From Ramicandelaber brevisporus (taxonomy: Eukaryota; Kickxellomycota; Ramicandelaberales; Ramicandelaberaceae): a stretch of DNA of 64,000 nucleotides. The translations under genes were made by a program, and so were the position numbers. The notes under the pieces were generated by a model. That model ran no database searches. It saw nothing but the letters and a program-made list of their open reading frames with translations, and was not told where the DNA came from. The stretch spans positions 1 to 64,000 of the forward strand of contig MU602742.1 of the NCBI GenBank assembly GCA_025201865.1. Direction: 5' to 3'. Each line of letters starts with the position of its first letter. Positions within the stretch are counted from its first letter, which is position 1. Positions 10,401-19,225 of the stretch are shown piece by piece.

Positions 10401-12190
10401 GCGTGGCTATCAGGTGAAGGTCTTACAATATGCTCAATAATGTGCATGTGTAATGCCATGATTTTATTGATATAGTCACGCTGTTCATCGAGAGAGTTGA
10501 CAAAGAGTGAGCTGGGCAGTCCTGACAGCTGAACTAGGCATGTTCTCAACAAGTGAGCCACTGTATATCTAGTATTATTGTCATCGTCAGAGTTTAGGCG
10601 CTGCTTACGTGATACTGATGCCATGTATAAAGGTAGTAAAATGTCATACACATTGCTTTCAAACAAGGTGGAGCGCCAGTCCTCGGGGAAAGCCGGAGTT
10701 GATGCAAACACTTGAGGCACACTTGAGTTAATGTTTAAATTGATTCCATCATTGTCCATGTCATCTCGTGTCGATATATGATTATTTCGATAGTTATAAT
10801 TGCTATATAATTTGTGATTGTCTAGTAAATCCTGACTGTCACTAATATCACCATTCACTGCGCCAAAGTCACTTTCCATATCCCCAGCATCACTATCAAT
10901 ATCAATATCCCATTCTTGGCTTGCATTCAATAAAGGAATGTTCAGCCCACTATTAATATTACCGCCGCCATTGCCGTTGCCATTGCCATTGTTGCCATTA
11001 CCATTGTTGTTGTTGTTGTTATTCCCATCATCCATATGGTTATTATCATAGCTGTTATTATTAATACCAGTGACAGCAGTGCTAGTGCCATGGCCCATGA
11101 TTCCGCTAACTAGGCTCTCCGATGGAAGAAATGCATTTGAGTTATTGTCCTGACCATTTCTACTTGAGTTATTGCTATTGCTATTACCAAAAGCAGCTGC
11201 AAACATCATTTCGTCCAACGTCATAAATGTCCAGGAAAGGATTGATTCTAGTAATCTCAGCGGCTTCTCCACCGATGCCATTAGTAGACCACTATGATTA
11301 GTATTAGTACTGTTGTTAGCATTGATACTAACGGTAATATCCGATGATGAGCTTATATATAGCTGATACTTCTGGTTTATGGCCATAATTGATAGTGTGA
11401 ATAAGCCCTTAAGATATCTTTGCTCAAATATAGCTTTGCATCTAACAGAGGTGTCATTGTCCATATTAATATCCGATGCTTTGCTCTTTGATGAAATCAC
11501 ACTAAACACTTCAGTCAGCGATATAGCCAGTGAGAATCCAAGCTCAGATTGTGACGGGGTTGTTCCATGTAGACATAGCTCAGTCACTTGGTTCATAAAC
11601 ACATCTCTCTCATTTTCTGACTCGTCCAGCCAAGTGCGTTTAGTGATATACACTGCAGTTTGGACCACAGTTTCTCGTACAAATGGCTTCAATCGATCAC
11701 TCTGCTGCAATACAAACGTCAGCAAGCCATTGCGCAGCTCTCTAAACTCACCAACCTGGATACATGCTGGCTTATCGATTGCAGTTTGTGACATTTCCAA
11801 TCTCTTTGAGTATTCTCTCAATGCATCTTCCCTAATTGCATGAGTGGCCTGATGCTGTGCCAACGGAGTCAATGATGTGAACAGCACATGTCTGGCCAAC
11901 GGAAGTATCCCGTGCTGATGTCGGAATCGCTGTAGCACTTGCTCTGCTGCCACTCGGCTTGCTGGTACTGTGCAATCACTGCACGCCTTCTCGATCTCAG
12001 CGAGAACCGCCTCTGGCGTCAAGCTAGCCGCGTGGCTTAGATCGCCATGTTCTCTACCACTGCCACCGCCACCGCCACTGTTGCTATTGCTGGACGTGAT
12101 CGCTGGTGGCTGCGCTGCAAATGACGAAGGCATTTCTTGTGTAGTTGCTGCTGTTTTTTTTTGTGCTGGTGTTGCTGGTGTTGTTGCCAT
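7409..12190 (-). CDS. XPO4: Exportin-4-like nuclear transport receptor
   Basis: 1593 residues from the ATG at 12190, an all-helical HEAT-repeat protein. The segment around residues 130-200, with LTFVLQQSDRLKPFVRE and AVYITKRTWLD, matches the N-terminal importin-beta-like region of exportin-4 (human LLTYVLQRPNLQKYVREQ, KRGWLD). LLESILSWTF about 150 residues later matches LANQVLSWNF. Exportin-4 carries cargo such as eIF5A out of the nucleus with RanGTP. The protein is longer than the roughly 1150 residues of animal XPO4 because of Asn/Gly, Asp and Ser inserts, including 11 consecutive Asp near residue 690. It is divergent from the Tom37-like gene with 89 bp between start codons. Assignment rests on remembered family sequence; the C-terminal half is less distinctive. 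Confidence 0.75.
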   Translation of the reverse strand: MATTPATPAQKKTAATTQEMPSSFAAQPPAITSSNSNSGGGGGSGREHGDLSHAASLTPEAVLAEIEKACSDCTVPASRVAAEQVLQRFRHQHGILPLARHVLFTSLTPLAQHQATHAIREDALREYSKRLEMSQTAIDKPACIQVGEFRELRNGLLTFVLQQSDRLKPFVRETVVQTAVYITKRTWLDESENERDVFMNQVTELCLHGTTPSQSELGFSLAISLTEVFSVISSKSKASDINMDNDTSVRCKAIFEQRYLKGLFTLSIMAINQKYQLYISSSSDITVSINANNSTNTNHSGLLMASVEKPLRLLESILSWTFMTLDEMMFAAAFGNSNSNNSSRNGQDNNSNAFLPSESLVSGIMGHGTSTAVTGINNNSYDNNHMDDGNNNNNNNGNGNNGNGNGNGGGNINSGLNIPLLNASQEWDIDIDSDAGDMESDFGAVNGDISDSQDLLDNHKLYSNYNYRNNHISTRDDMDNDGINLNINSSVPQVFASTPAFPEDWRSTLFESNVYDILLPLYMASVSRKQRLNSDDDNNTRYTVAHLLRTCLVQLSGLPSSLFVNSLDEQRDYINKIMALHMHIIEHIVRPSPDSHAKPAGKQLLGAAHMVLRFITSTPPPTLCTSSSIHPYMTALLSLTSTCLGPPALSQSGTIGRGTNTESYNGNDNDNDNDDDDDDDDDDDDVLNGGDGIAFEAFDTMLSVWMNLRHECDEWMDDTERDQRFSTSSIESENVLQLDSLDFSQLLRDIGSQVATNYITTRLERSRHSALAQLRHMGMSASTNYAGSSNNNVDNTGVADVPGSSDAQLYSDQLMSIATLARLGGQAAFDCLYNSLIRTCELLQTMLICMRGDHSKNTSLHELQLKLTAAALQDGFDLNQAIYHEPYLEMVHENIHWLLLISGHFLADAADGEHPTIPESILQLSFNSSSSSYSSSSSSSASTSASFSGDAIVDIPRAIFQLLLFITEYAESIPGSQCDSNGLYWSCSSPHLSPLVVESLMWFTERWSKTYLLFDDDEYDSDLCQNLSINFGRTIPTIINNNNNSNTGTNGLKYLNDIINITIRNLAIWNAESGIIIQINQLLRTMASNYYIRSTIFNNCGNIIHVLVQVILERLDVFPSNVHSKLVSTLTYFTMGAPSENDRNSLKCHIIEFIRRRLYQSQSIAVCTEMLSAFVSCAGQLAFADPNETLSIYNSIATGNNSSSSSLLDGIVSLISQYESQPDISVALMQSVAQIVGSLDFDSLPFEARMYCCKCAVTAASSCSAVLLSFNSSTSTGFALNDIVLDSTRRAVRITCSLITRLLSTALTEGYSDTDSSQSLVIEQACLALIGTLNKLITPVTLSNPATASAAILAVSKLIHTLSSTIPSSHSAKFTSRKRHSHTTNDAAGWYLLLTMDVNSSEALFNVLHECIDYGVSSVSIAALRAIDTLASCIAFVQHQKQSIAINESLADRCQLLLGKLLEYVLVSDVSFSVIDAASMAMAGLLTVCSPQQLRLALEKCSSVSSGKIDARNGDHILAMLIALQQKCMELKVAQLGAHPTSLINQHLTAARQSPTLSASSSTTHRKHQTHTQHPHVAKQHVVASLRKIRSLI

Positions 12191-12279
12191 TGTTAATTTG
12201 CTGGGTGGATTGCAAACACGAACACAGCAAACTGGCCTACAAAAAAAAACACTCCACAAGCGCACAACTTACAAAAGAA
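12191..12279. promoter_or_regulatory. Divergent promoter, XPO4 / Tom37-like
   Basis: Only 89 bp separate the two start codons, so the genes must share or overlap promoter elements. An A-rich block precedes the plus-strand start. Confidence 0.5.
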
Positions 12280-13698
12280 ATGAAACAACAGCAACAGCAA
12301 CAACAACAGCAGCAACAACAACTCGAGGTGTATGGCTGGGGTAATCCTTGGCTAGACGAGGCTCACCTGCCGTCTATGGATGCTGGCTGTGTGTCCGTGT
12401 ACGCATACTTGTCCTTGTTTGGTGATTCCGTCGACTGGGTTTACTGCCCCGTTAACAACGCCTCACTTTCGCCCAGTGGTGTTCTGCCGATGCTCCGTCA
12501 CGGCCAGGTGATTGTAGTGGGTGTTGAACGCATTCTATCGTACTTGAAGCTTCGCCTTGGATTGGATCTCGATAAGCATTCCGTTTCAGAGGATGGATTG
12601 AGTCCAGTTGATCACGCGGATTCAGTGGCGTTTACAGCAATGCTGGACGACCGCTTAACAGACGTTAGATTGCACCAGTGGTTCTTGGTCCCACAGAACT
12701 ATGTAAACTCCATTCGGCCAGCACTGAAACAGATTCTGCCGTTCCCTTACAACCTCATCACTCCCGCAAGAATGCGCGATGACGCTCGAGCGCGGCTGGA
12801 GAGATATGGCGTTGAAGAGGCGGATGCTGTGCAGGAGGCGGCTGAAATCGACCGCCAGAGCAAGCAGAGTGAGATGGTGCGAGTACTAGGATGGAGATTT
12901 AGAACAACTCATAAAGACCAGGCACAGCTGGAGGACTCGGCAGGTGCTCGATGCATGCTGAATGTAGCCAGAGAGTGCTATGCTGCGCTTGATGAGAAGC
13001 TCGGCGATAAACCCCTCTTCTTTGCCAGTCAGTCTAGCGCGGATGAAGGCAATGAAGGTGATGAAGGTGATGAAAGTGGCCTGATTCCATCGACTCTCGA
13101 TGTGATTGCCTATGGTCAGCTCAGTGTACAACTCTACACCCCACTGGCATGTCCTCGTCTCTCTCAGATCATGACCCTGGAGTATCCGCGACTTGCTCGG
13201 TTCTGTGACAGAATGCGCAATCAGATCATGCCACGATACCGCGGTCCAACTGCTTCACTGGAGCCCCCGCCACAGAGTCTTCGTGCATTGTTCGATTTTG
13301 CTCACACGTCGATTTCAGATTGGTGGTCCAATCGTGCTCAGCACCAGGATGGGGTCGACTACAATGAGGCAATCACCAGTGACTACGGCATTGGCTCTGA
13401 TGAATATAACCAGGCCAAGCGTGCTCCACTATCTGAAGACGAACGCGCCATGGCAACAAACCGGATCTGGTCATTTGCAGCCGGCGCTCTTGCACTTGCA
13501 TTGTACATTGTCAAAACTTCAGCCACATCCATCACGGTGAACGGCAACGATGACACTGTTGAACCAGCTGATTCAGATGACGCACCGTCAGCTGCTGATC
13601 GAGATGATGGCGAGGAAGATAAAAAGGAGAGACAGCCAATTGACGAGGACATGTTGGATGAATACGAGGCTGCCGAGGACGGATTTGACGAAATGTAA
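12280..13698 (+). CDS. Metaxin/Tom37-like outer mitochondrial membrane protein
   Basis: 472 residues. After an N-terminal poly-Gln run (residues 3-14) comes LEVYGWGNPWLDEAHLPSMD, a thioredoxin/GST-like N-terminal fold of the metaxin/Sam37 family, and a GST-C-like helical region with the STLDVIAYGQLSVQLY segment typical of metaxins near residue 275. A hydrophobic segment near residues 400-415 (FAAGALALALYIV) is a likely C-terminal membrane anchor, followed by an acidic tail. Sam37/metaxins work with Sam50 in assembling beta-barrel proteins into the mitochondrial outer membrane. The first ATG of the frame after an A/C-rich leader is used. Confidence 0.8.
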   Translation: MKQQQQQQQQQQQQLEVYGWGNPWLDEAHLPSMDAGCVSVYAYLSLFGDSVDWVYCPVNNASLSPSGVLPMLRHGQVIVVGVERILSYLKLRLGLDLDKHSVSEDGLSPVDHADSVAFTAMLDDRLTDVRLHQWFLVPQNYVNSIRPALKQILPFPYNLITPARMRDDARARLERYGVEEADAVQEAAEIDRQSKQSEMVRVLGWRFRTTHKDQAQLEDSAGARCMLNVARECYAALDEKLGDKPLFFASQSSADEGNEGDEGDESGLIPSTLDVIAYGQLSVQLYTPLACPRLSQIMTLEYPRLARFCDRMRNQIMPRYRGPTASLEPPPQSLRALFDFAHTSISDWWSNRAQHQDGVDYNEAITSDYGIGSDEYNQAKRAPLSEDERAMATNRIWSFAAGALALALYIVKTSATSITVNGNDDTVEPADSDDAPSAADRDDGEEDKKERQPIDEDMLDEYEAAEDGFDEM

Positions 13699-13750
13699 AA
13701 GAAGAAAACAAAAAGAAAACAAGAATCTATTGCTTAATCATACTTAATAT

Positions 13751-14023
13751 CTAATACTTTAAGTTAGAATTCATCCCATTAAATGGCCTGGCTGAATGCC
13801 ATTGAGCAATGCTTGCGAGACTTGCGTTGAATGCAGCTTCTTCTTCGGCGAGCTGTTTTGCCGCGTCCTTGCCGAAAAGTGCCGACTCCACTTTAGCACT
13901 AGCGATAGATCTACTGCCGCTGCTTAAGCCTGAAGAGGCAGACAGGCGATAGTACAGCGGCGGAGTCGACGTTGCTGCAGCTGCAGGATAGTAGGCAGCT
14001 CGTGACGCTCCGCTTTCGTTCAT
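13751..14023 (-). CDS. Small hypothetical protein
   Basis: A 90-residue frame from an ATG in good context, ending in TAG. The first half is Ala/Ser/Tyr-rich; the second half (FGKDAAKQLAEEEAAFNASLASIAQWHSA) is a likely amphipathic helix. No signal peptide or membrane segment and no family recognised. It sits convergent to the Tom37-like gene and divergent from the serine hydrolase, filling an otherwise normal gene slot, which supports its being real. It could be a small subunit of a larger complex, but I have no evidence for any function. Confidence 0.5.
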   Translation of the reverse strand: MNESGASRAAYYPAAAATSTPPLYYRLSASSGLSSGSRSIASAKVESALFGKDAAKQLAEEEAAFNASLASIAQWHSARPFNGMNSNLKY

Positions 14024-14288
14024 CTTTATGTTTTGCTAATAGGCGAGTTATTTGTTTACTTTTGGAGCTGGTTACCCAGCCAGCGGAGCCAGCCGCAGCG
14101 CGCAGCGCGCAGCTCAAATGCCAAGAATCTCATCCAATACTCTCGGTACAAATAGCACTTTCCCCCGCAAGCACTCTCACACATACACCCCACACACGGC
14201 CATCACAATCGTCCGTCCTCGTGCTCTTTCTTCCTCCTCTCCACTTGATACATATCATTGCTTCTATATATTTTTTTATTTCCTCGAG

Positions 14289-15890
14289 ATGCGTGTCCTC
14301 GCCGTTGCCACTCTGGCTCTTGCAGTTGCGAGCACAGGCTATGCTGCTCATCTTCCGCGAAACAACCGCCGCTTCGCCACTTCAAGCGAGTCTTCTGATA
14401 TCAGCGCCAAGCTCGATGCCTTTGAGGCCAAGTACGCGGCCCATATGCGCGAACGCGGTGTGCCAGGCATGTTCTTTGGGCTTGCCACTGCTGACAACAT
14501 AATCCGCACTGGTGGTATTGGTGTTCTCGATGTCACCAAGCCGAATGTCAAGGTCAATGGCGACACGCTGTTCGGCATCGGCTCAACCACCAAGGCTATG
14601 ACGGCGGCTCTTCTCGGTACGCTGATTGCTGATGGCAAAGTTGGCTCCGTTTATGATCCCATTCGCAAGTACTATCCATTCTTTGAGCTCAAGGATTCGT
14701 ATGCTTCTGAGCATTGTGCGTTTGAGGATGCAATGTCGCACCGCACCGGCTTGCCTCGCTACGACATACTTGAGTATGTGGACCGGTACGGCGATCCAGA
14801 CAACATTGCCAAGCGTCTCAAGTATCTTGAACCGACCAATGCGTTCCGAACCAAGTATGAATACAATAACCTGATGTGGGATGTGATTGGCCATGCTTCG
14901 GTGCACGTCATCAACTCACACAGCGGCAGTCATCGGAATGCGACGTACGAGTCGGCCATGCAGGAGCGCGTGTTCAAGCCAATTGGAATGAATCGCACAA
15001 CCACGCTGACGGATACGGCTCTCAAGAATGGTAACCTCGCGGCGCCACACTATCGTGCATCTCCAGGCGTTGCCAAAGTCGTGCAGCATGAAGACATTGG
15101 CATTGGCGGTCCTTCTGGCTCAGTGTACACCAGCGCCAATGATGCCACTCGCTACCTCCAAACTCTGTTGCACCACGGTGTGTCTCCAGCTGGCAAGCGT
15201 GTTTTGGCATCCGACTTTGTCGATGAGCTGATCAAGCCCCGAATGGTTGTCAAGGCATCTACCGGTGGAAAAATGGCTGACAGTGACAAGGAGTTTAACA
15301 TTGAGATGTATGCGCTTGGTTGGAGAGTTGAGAACTTCCGTGGACGCCGTCTCGTTAGTCACGGTGGTGCTGTTGTCGGCTTCAGCACTTACTTTGCATG
15401 GCTGCCTGAGCATGGCGTTGCAGCGGTTGCCTCCGTCAATTCAGAGCTTGATTTCACTGGAGAGGCTGCAGTGTACGACTTGTTGGACATCTTCTTTGGC
15501 GAGGACAACCGTGGCAAAGATTGGCTCAAGTTGACAAATCGCGACATGCCGCCGTATCAGCTTCCACACCCTGTTCCGAACACACAGCCATCTCATTCAA
15601 ACTATGGCGACTATGCCGGCGTCTACGTGCATCCGGCGTTTGGTGAGGCTCGCATCACATTTAACAAGTCAAGCAAGTCTCTCAACCTTAGCACATTCGG
15701 CCGCCAAGTGACCTGCACCCTTGCGCATTATCACTATGACACATTCTCGTGCCGCTACAATGCATTGCCCAGCATGGCCGTCGACTTTATGGTTTCTTTC
15801 CACACCGATACTCACACTGGCAAGGTCAATAAAGTCAGCGTCCCGCTTGAATCGTCTGCTCCGGAGGTTGTGTTCATTCGGACTAACTAG
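14289..15890 (+). CDS. Secreted beta-lactamase-family serine hydrolase
   Basis: 533 residues. Residues 1-20 form a signal peptide (MRVLAVATLALAVASTGYA). The class C beta-lactamase / peptidase S12 fold is shown by the SxxK motif STTK (Ser99, Lys102), a YxN motif in YEYNN, and SHGG with downstream GF near residue 360. The serine would attack an ester or amide; in fungi such proteins are esterases, transesterases or peptidases and substrate cannot be read from sequence. The C-terminal 120 residues form an extra domain common in the family. I use the ATG at 14289 because it begins the signal peptide; the longer upstream frame lacks one. Confidence 0.85.
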   Translation: MRVLAVATLALAVASTGYAAHLPRNNRRFATSSESSDISAKLDAFEAKYAAHMRERGVPGMFFGLATADNIIRTGGIGVLDVTKPNVKVNGDTLFGIGSTTKAMTAALLGTLIADGKVGSVYDPIRKYYPFFELKDSYASEHCAFEDAMSHRTGLPRYDILEYVDRYGDPDNIAKRLKYLEPTNAFRTKYEYNNLMWDVIGHASVHVINSHSGSHRNATYESAMQERVFKPIGMNRTTTLTDTALKNGNLAAPHYRASPGVAKVVQHEDIGIGGPSGSVYTSANDATRYLQTLLHHGVSPAGKRVLASDFVDELIKPRMVVKASTGGKMADSDKEFNIEMYALGWRVENFRGRRLVSHGGAVVGFSTYFAWLPEHGVAAVASVNSELDFTGEAAVYDLLDIFFGEDNRGKDWLKLTNRDMPPYQLPHPVPNTQPSHSNYGDYAGVYVHPAFGEARITFNKSSKSLNLSTFGRQVTCTLAHYHYDTFSCRYNALPSMAVDFMVSFHTDTHTGKVNKVSVPLESSAPEVVFIRTN

Positions 15891-15949
15891 TTAAATTACT
15901 TAGTAAAACATGTTAAAGACAGCAATATATCACGCGATTACAGCTGGGC

Positions 15950-16156
15950 TTAGAGCAAGGAGGCGTACTCGGCAGCCTTGGCGAGAGCCCAGGACGAGTA
16001 TTCAGGCAGATACGAATACGCGCCATAGCAAGTGATGGATACAAAGCCGGCAAGGACGCTGTTGAACAGAGACTTCTCCCAGGGCTCGAGCATGTACAGT
16101 CCAGTGACCAGCTCGTAGCGCAGCTTCTGCAGCTTCACGTAGTCGACAACGCTCAT
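15950..16156 (-). CDS. Serine palmitoyltransferase small subunit
   Basis: 68 residues. The segment YELVTGLYMLEPWEKSLFNS matches the highly conserved core of the small activating subunits of serine palmitoyltransferase (human ssSPTa/b: YLLVTALYMLEPWE), followed by one membrane helix (VLAGFVSITCYGAYSYLP). These small ER-membrane proteins bind the LCB1/LCB2 heterodimer and raise its activity in the first step of sphingolipid synthesis. I start at the second in-frame ATG (16156), which gives the usual family length; an upstream frame to 16213 may be leader sequence. It shares a 152 bp divergent promoter with ELP2. Confidence 0.85.
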   Translation of the reverse strand: MSVVDYVKLQKLRYELVTGLYMLEPWEKSLFNSVLAGFVSITCYGAYSYLPEYSSWALAKAAEYASLL

Positions 16157-16308
16157 AGCAGTGATTGTGAAAGAGTTGATTTGTTGCAGGTTGGCTGATA
16201 GCAGAGAAAGCAAGAGAGAAACGGGCTAGCAGTTACGAGGGAATCCGAGCCGCTTACTTTTTAGCCGCCTCCCAAAAGCAGATCAAATAGATCGAAAAAT
16301 AGAACAAC

Positions 16309-17098
16309 ATGCAAACCGAATTGGCACACCTGAGCGTAGCCTGCAACCGCGTCGCCGGGCAAGGCGCCGACTGGAGTCCTGAGGATGGCAAGGTTGCGTT
16401 CGCTGCCGGCAACTTTGTTGCGCTCTGCGATCCACCGTCGAAGATCACAGCGACTCTGAAGGGACACACTGCACGCGTCAACTGCGCGCAGTACATACAG
16501 ACGTGGCATGGACTGAAGTGCCAAACGCCATTCATTGTATCTGGCGCAGCTGATAACACTGTTCGCATCTGGAAGCGTACAGGTGACTTATGGACATGCT
16601 CACAAACACTCAGCGGCCACTCTGCCCCGGTGGTTGCCCTAGCGTGCATTCGAACGCTGCCGCATCTTGCCAGCCCAAGCGATTCGATCGTCTTTGCATC
16701 AGCATCAACCGATGATAGCGTCCGCATCTGGCGCAAAAAGACAGACAGCGACGAGTTTGAATTGTCGCAGGTCATCAGCCTACCACGAAACAGCGCAGTA
16801 TCCGCTGCCATGGCGGTACTTCCATCATCTGACTCTGATTCATCCACTCTGATTCTTGCACTCGGTAACACTGACAACCGAGTCCACATCTATGTTGAGA
16901 AGGCAGATGGATTTGAACATGTAGCGGCTCTCGACGGCCACACTGGCTGGATTCGCTCTCTCTCATTTGTTACCATCACCGAAGGCTCATCTGGTGATCA
17001 TTTTGTTTCTGGTGATTTAGTACTTGCCTCGGCATCTCAGGATAAGTACATTCGACTGTGGCGCTTGACATCATCCACTCCACACAAACAGCAGCAGC

Positions 17099-17147
<49 letters not shown>

Positions 17148-19161
17148 GCAACAACAGCAACAACAACAATCTCAGGACAAGCAGCAATTCTCCGACCTGC
17201 TCAAGGAATTCCGTGATTCCCTCCAACTCGATGAGCGCAACAATAGTTCAGGTGCTAAGGGTGTTGATTCATCTGATCCGCCACAGAGTCGTCTTGCTAC
17301 TCGGGTTCATTCATTTACGACCACAGGTGACTCGTCATATGCCATGTCGTTTGATGCACTCCTTCTGGGCCACGATGACTGGGTCTTTAGTGCATCTTGG
17401 GAGCCTCCAGTGATCAACGCCGTCTCTGGCACTGTATCTCAGCGCCTCCGACTAGTGTCCGCGTCAGCCGATAAGACTATTGTTATCTGGCAGCCTGATT
17501 CTGATTCTGGAGTATGGATTCCAAGTGCTCGCCTTGGTGAAGTCGGTGGACGTACATTGGGTTTCTACGGCGCAATGCTGAGCCCCTCTTCCTCAGTGTC
17601 TGACACCATGCTTATTGCTCATGGCTATCACGGTGCTCTTCATGCATGGAAGTGCGCTTCTAATGAAGACGATGACATGTCACGATGGACTGCTCTTGTT
17701 GGCTGCAGTGGCCATTTTGCTCCGGTTCGCGGCGTATCTTGGGCTCCATCTGGCCGCTACTTTATCACAACCAGTCTCGATCAAACCACCCGCATGTTTG
17801 CCCCATGGATATCGGAAGGCAGTGATGGTGAATGGCATGAGATCTCGCGTCCTCAAATCCATGGCTATGATTTGTTGTCATCTGCGTTTATTTCCGAGTG
17901 GCGCATTGCATCTGCGGCTGAGGAAAAGGTTGTCCGAATCTTTGATGCACCAATTCCAGTACGCAAAGCACTGAACGCACTCTCTGGCACATCTGATGAT
18001 TCAGCTCTTGCGCAGTCCGACTACGCTGACCCATCTGGTGCGGGACAGCTCACTCTTGGTGCCGGTTTACCTGCTCTGGGACTTTCAAACAAGCCGATCG
18101 GCTATGGTGAGAATGCTGCTGGAGCCGGTGCCGTTGCTACCGGTTCACCTGCAGCCATGTATGACAATGATGAGGATGATGAGGAAGAAGGCGGCTCTGC
18201 ACAACGCTCAAAGGCTGATCATTCTAATGTTCGGGACACTTCTGCTGGTGGATATGCCTCACATATTGGACCATCCTCCGCTGCCGAAGCTCTGAGCACG
18301 CTGACATCCAGCTCTGGTGTTATCCAGCCGCCGTTTGAAGAACACCTTCTCAGCAACACTCTTTGGCCAGAACTGGACAAATTGTATGGACATGGCTATG
18401 AAATATATGCAGTGGCAGCAACGCACGATGGCAAATATGTATTGAGCAGTGCTAGAGCCTCCAAACAGGAGCACGCTGGTATCAGAGTCTTCTGCGCAAA
18501 CACTGCCCCAGTAGCCGATGATACCAGCAAAGTGTACGCGACTGGCACATTCACTGAGATTGTCAATGCAAACAAGACTATGGCTTCGCACAAGTTAACC
18601 GTCACTAAGATCCGTGTATCTCACAACGATCGCTTCGTAGTGACTGTGTCTCGTGATCGCACCTGGGCTGTGTATGTGCGCACAGCAACTGACTCGGATT
18701 CTGGATGTCCATACAAGCTGGCGAAGCACCACAGCAAACCACATGCTCGTATCATTTGGGACGCTGCTTGGTCTCACGATGACTCGCTTTTTGCAACTGC
18801 CTCGCGTGATGGCACCGTTAAACTCTGGCAGCTGTCCAACCCTGAAGATGCGGGCTCATGGGCTGAAATTGCCAGTATCAAGACACCAGGAGCCGCAGCC
18901 ACCTCGGTTGCCTTTGCACCCGTCCACGCTCTGGGTGGAGCCGAGTACCTGCTGGCCATTGGTTTGGAGTCTGGCGCCATCCTGTTTGCCCAAGGCAGTG
19001 GCAAGACTTGGAGCATTGCTCATGAGATTCCATCAAGCAAGTCACACTCTCTTGCCGTCCATGAAATGGCATGGCGTCCACAGAGCAATCACACCCTTTT
19101 GCAGCTTGCCACGGTATCTGAAGACCATTCAGTTCGTCTCTTTAGTATTAATGAGGCTTAA
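16309..19161 (+). CDS. ELP2: Elongator complex subunit 2 (WD40)
   Basis: 950 residues of WD40 repeats arranged as two propellers, with typical blade ends such as VRIWKRTG, VRIWRKK, IRLWRL, IVIWQPD and VKLWQL. The N-terminal AHLSVACNRVAGQGADWS and the central ISRPQIHGYDLLS / RIASAAEEKVVRIFDAP segments are Elp2 signatures. Elongator modifies wobble uridines in tRNA, with Elp2 as scaffold in the Elp123 subcomplex in the cytoplasm. A 27-residue poly-Gln run at 17089-17169 lies between blades of the first propeller, presumably in a surface loop. Length is somewhat above the usual 790-830 because of this and a Gly/Ala-rich insert near residue 600. Confidence 0.92.
17089..17169 (+). repeat. In-frame CAG/CAA repeat (27 Gln) in ELP2
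   Basis: 27 consecutive Gln codons, mostly CAA with CAG at both ends. The longest uninterrupted poly-Gln run in the window. Confidence 0.95.
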
Positions 19162-19225
19162 CCTAATATGCCTGTGCTTTTTTAAAAAGACAAAACGACT
19201 TTTTAAAAAAAATCTCTATATCATG

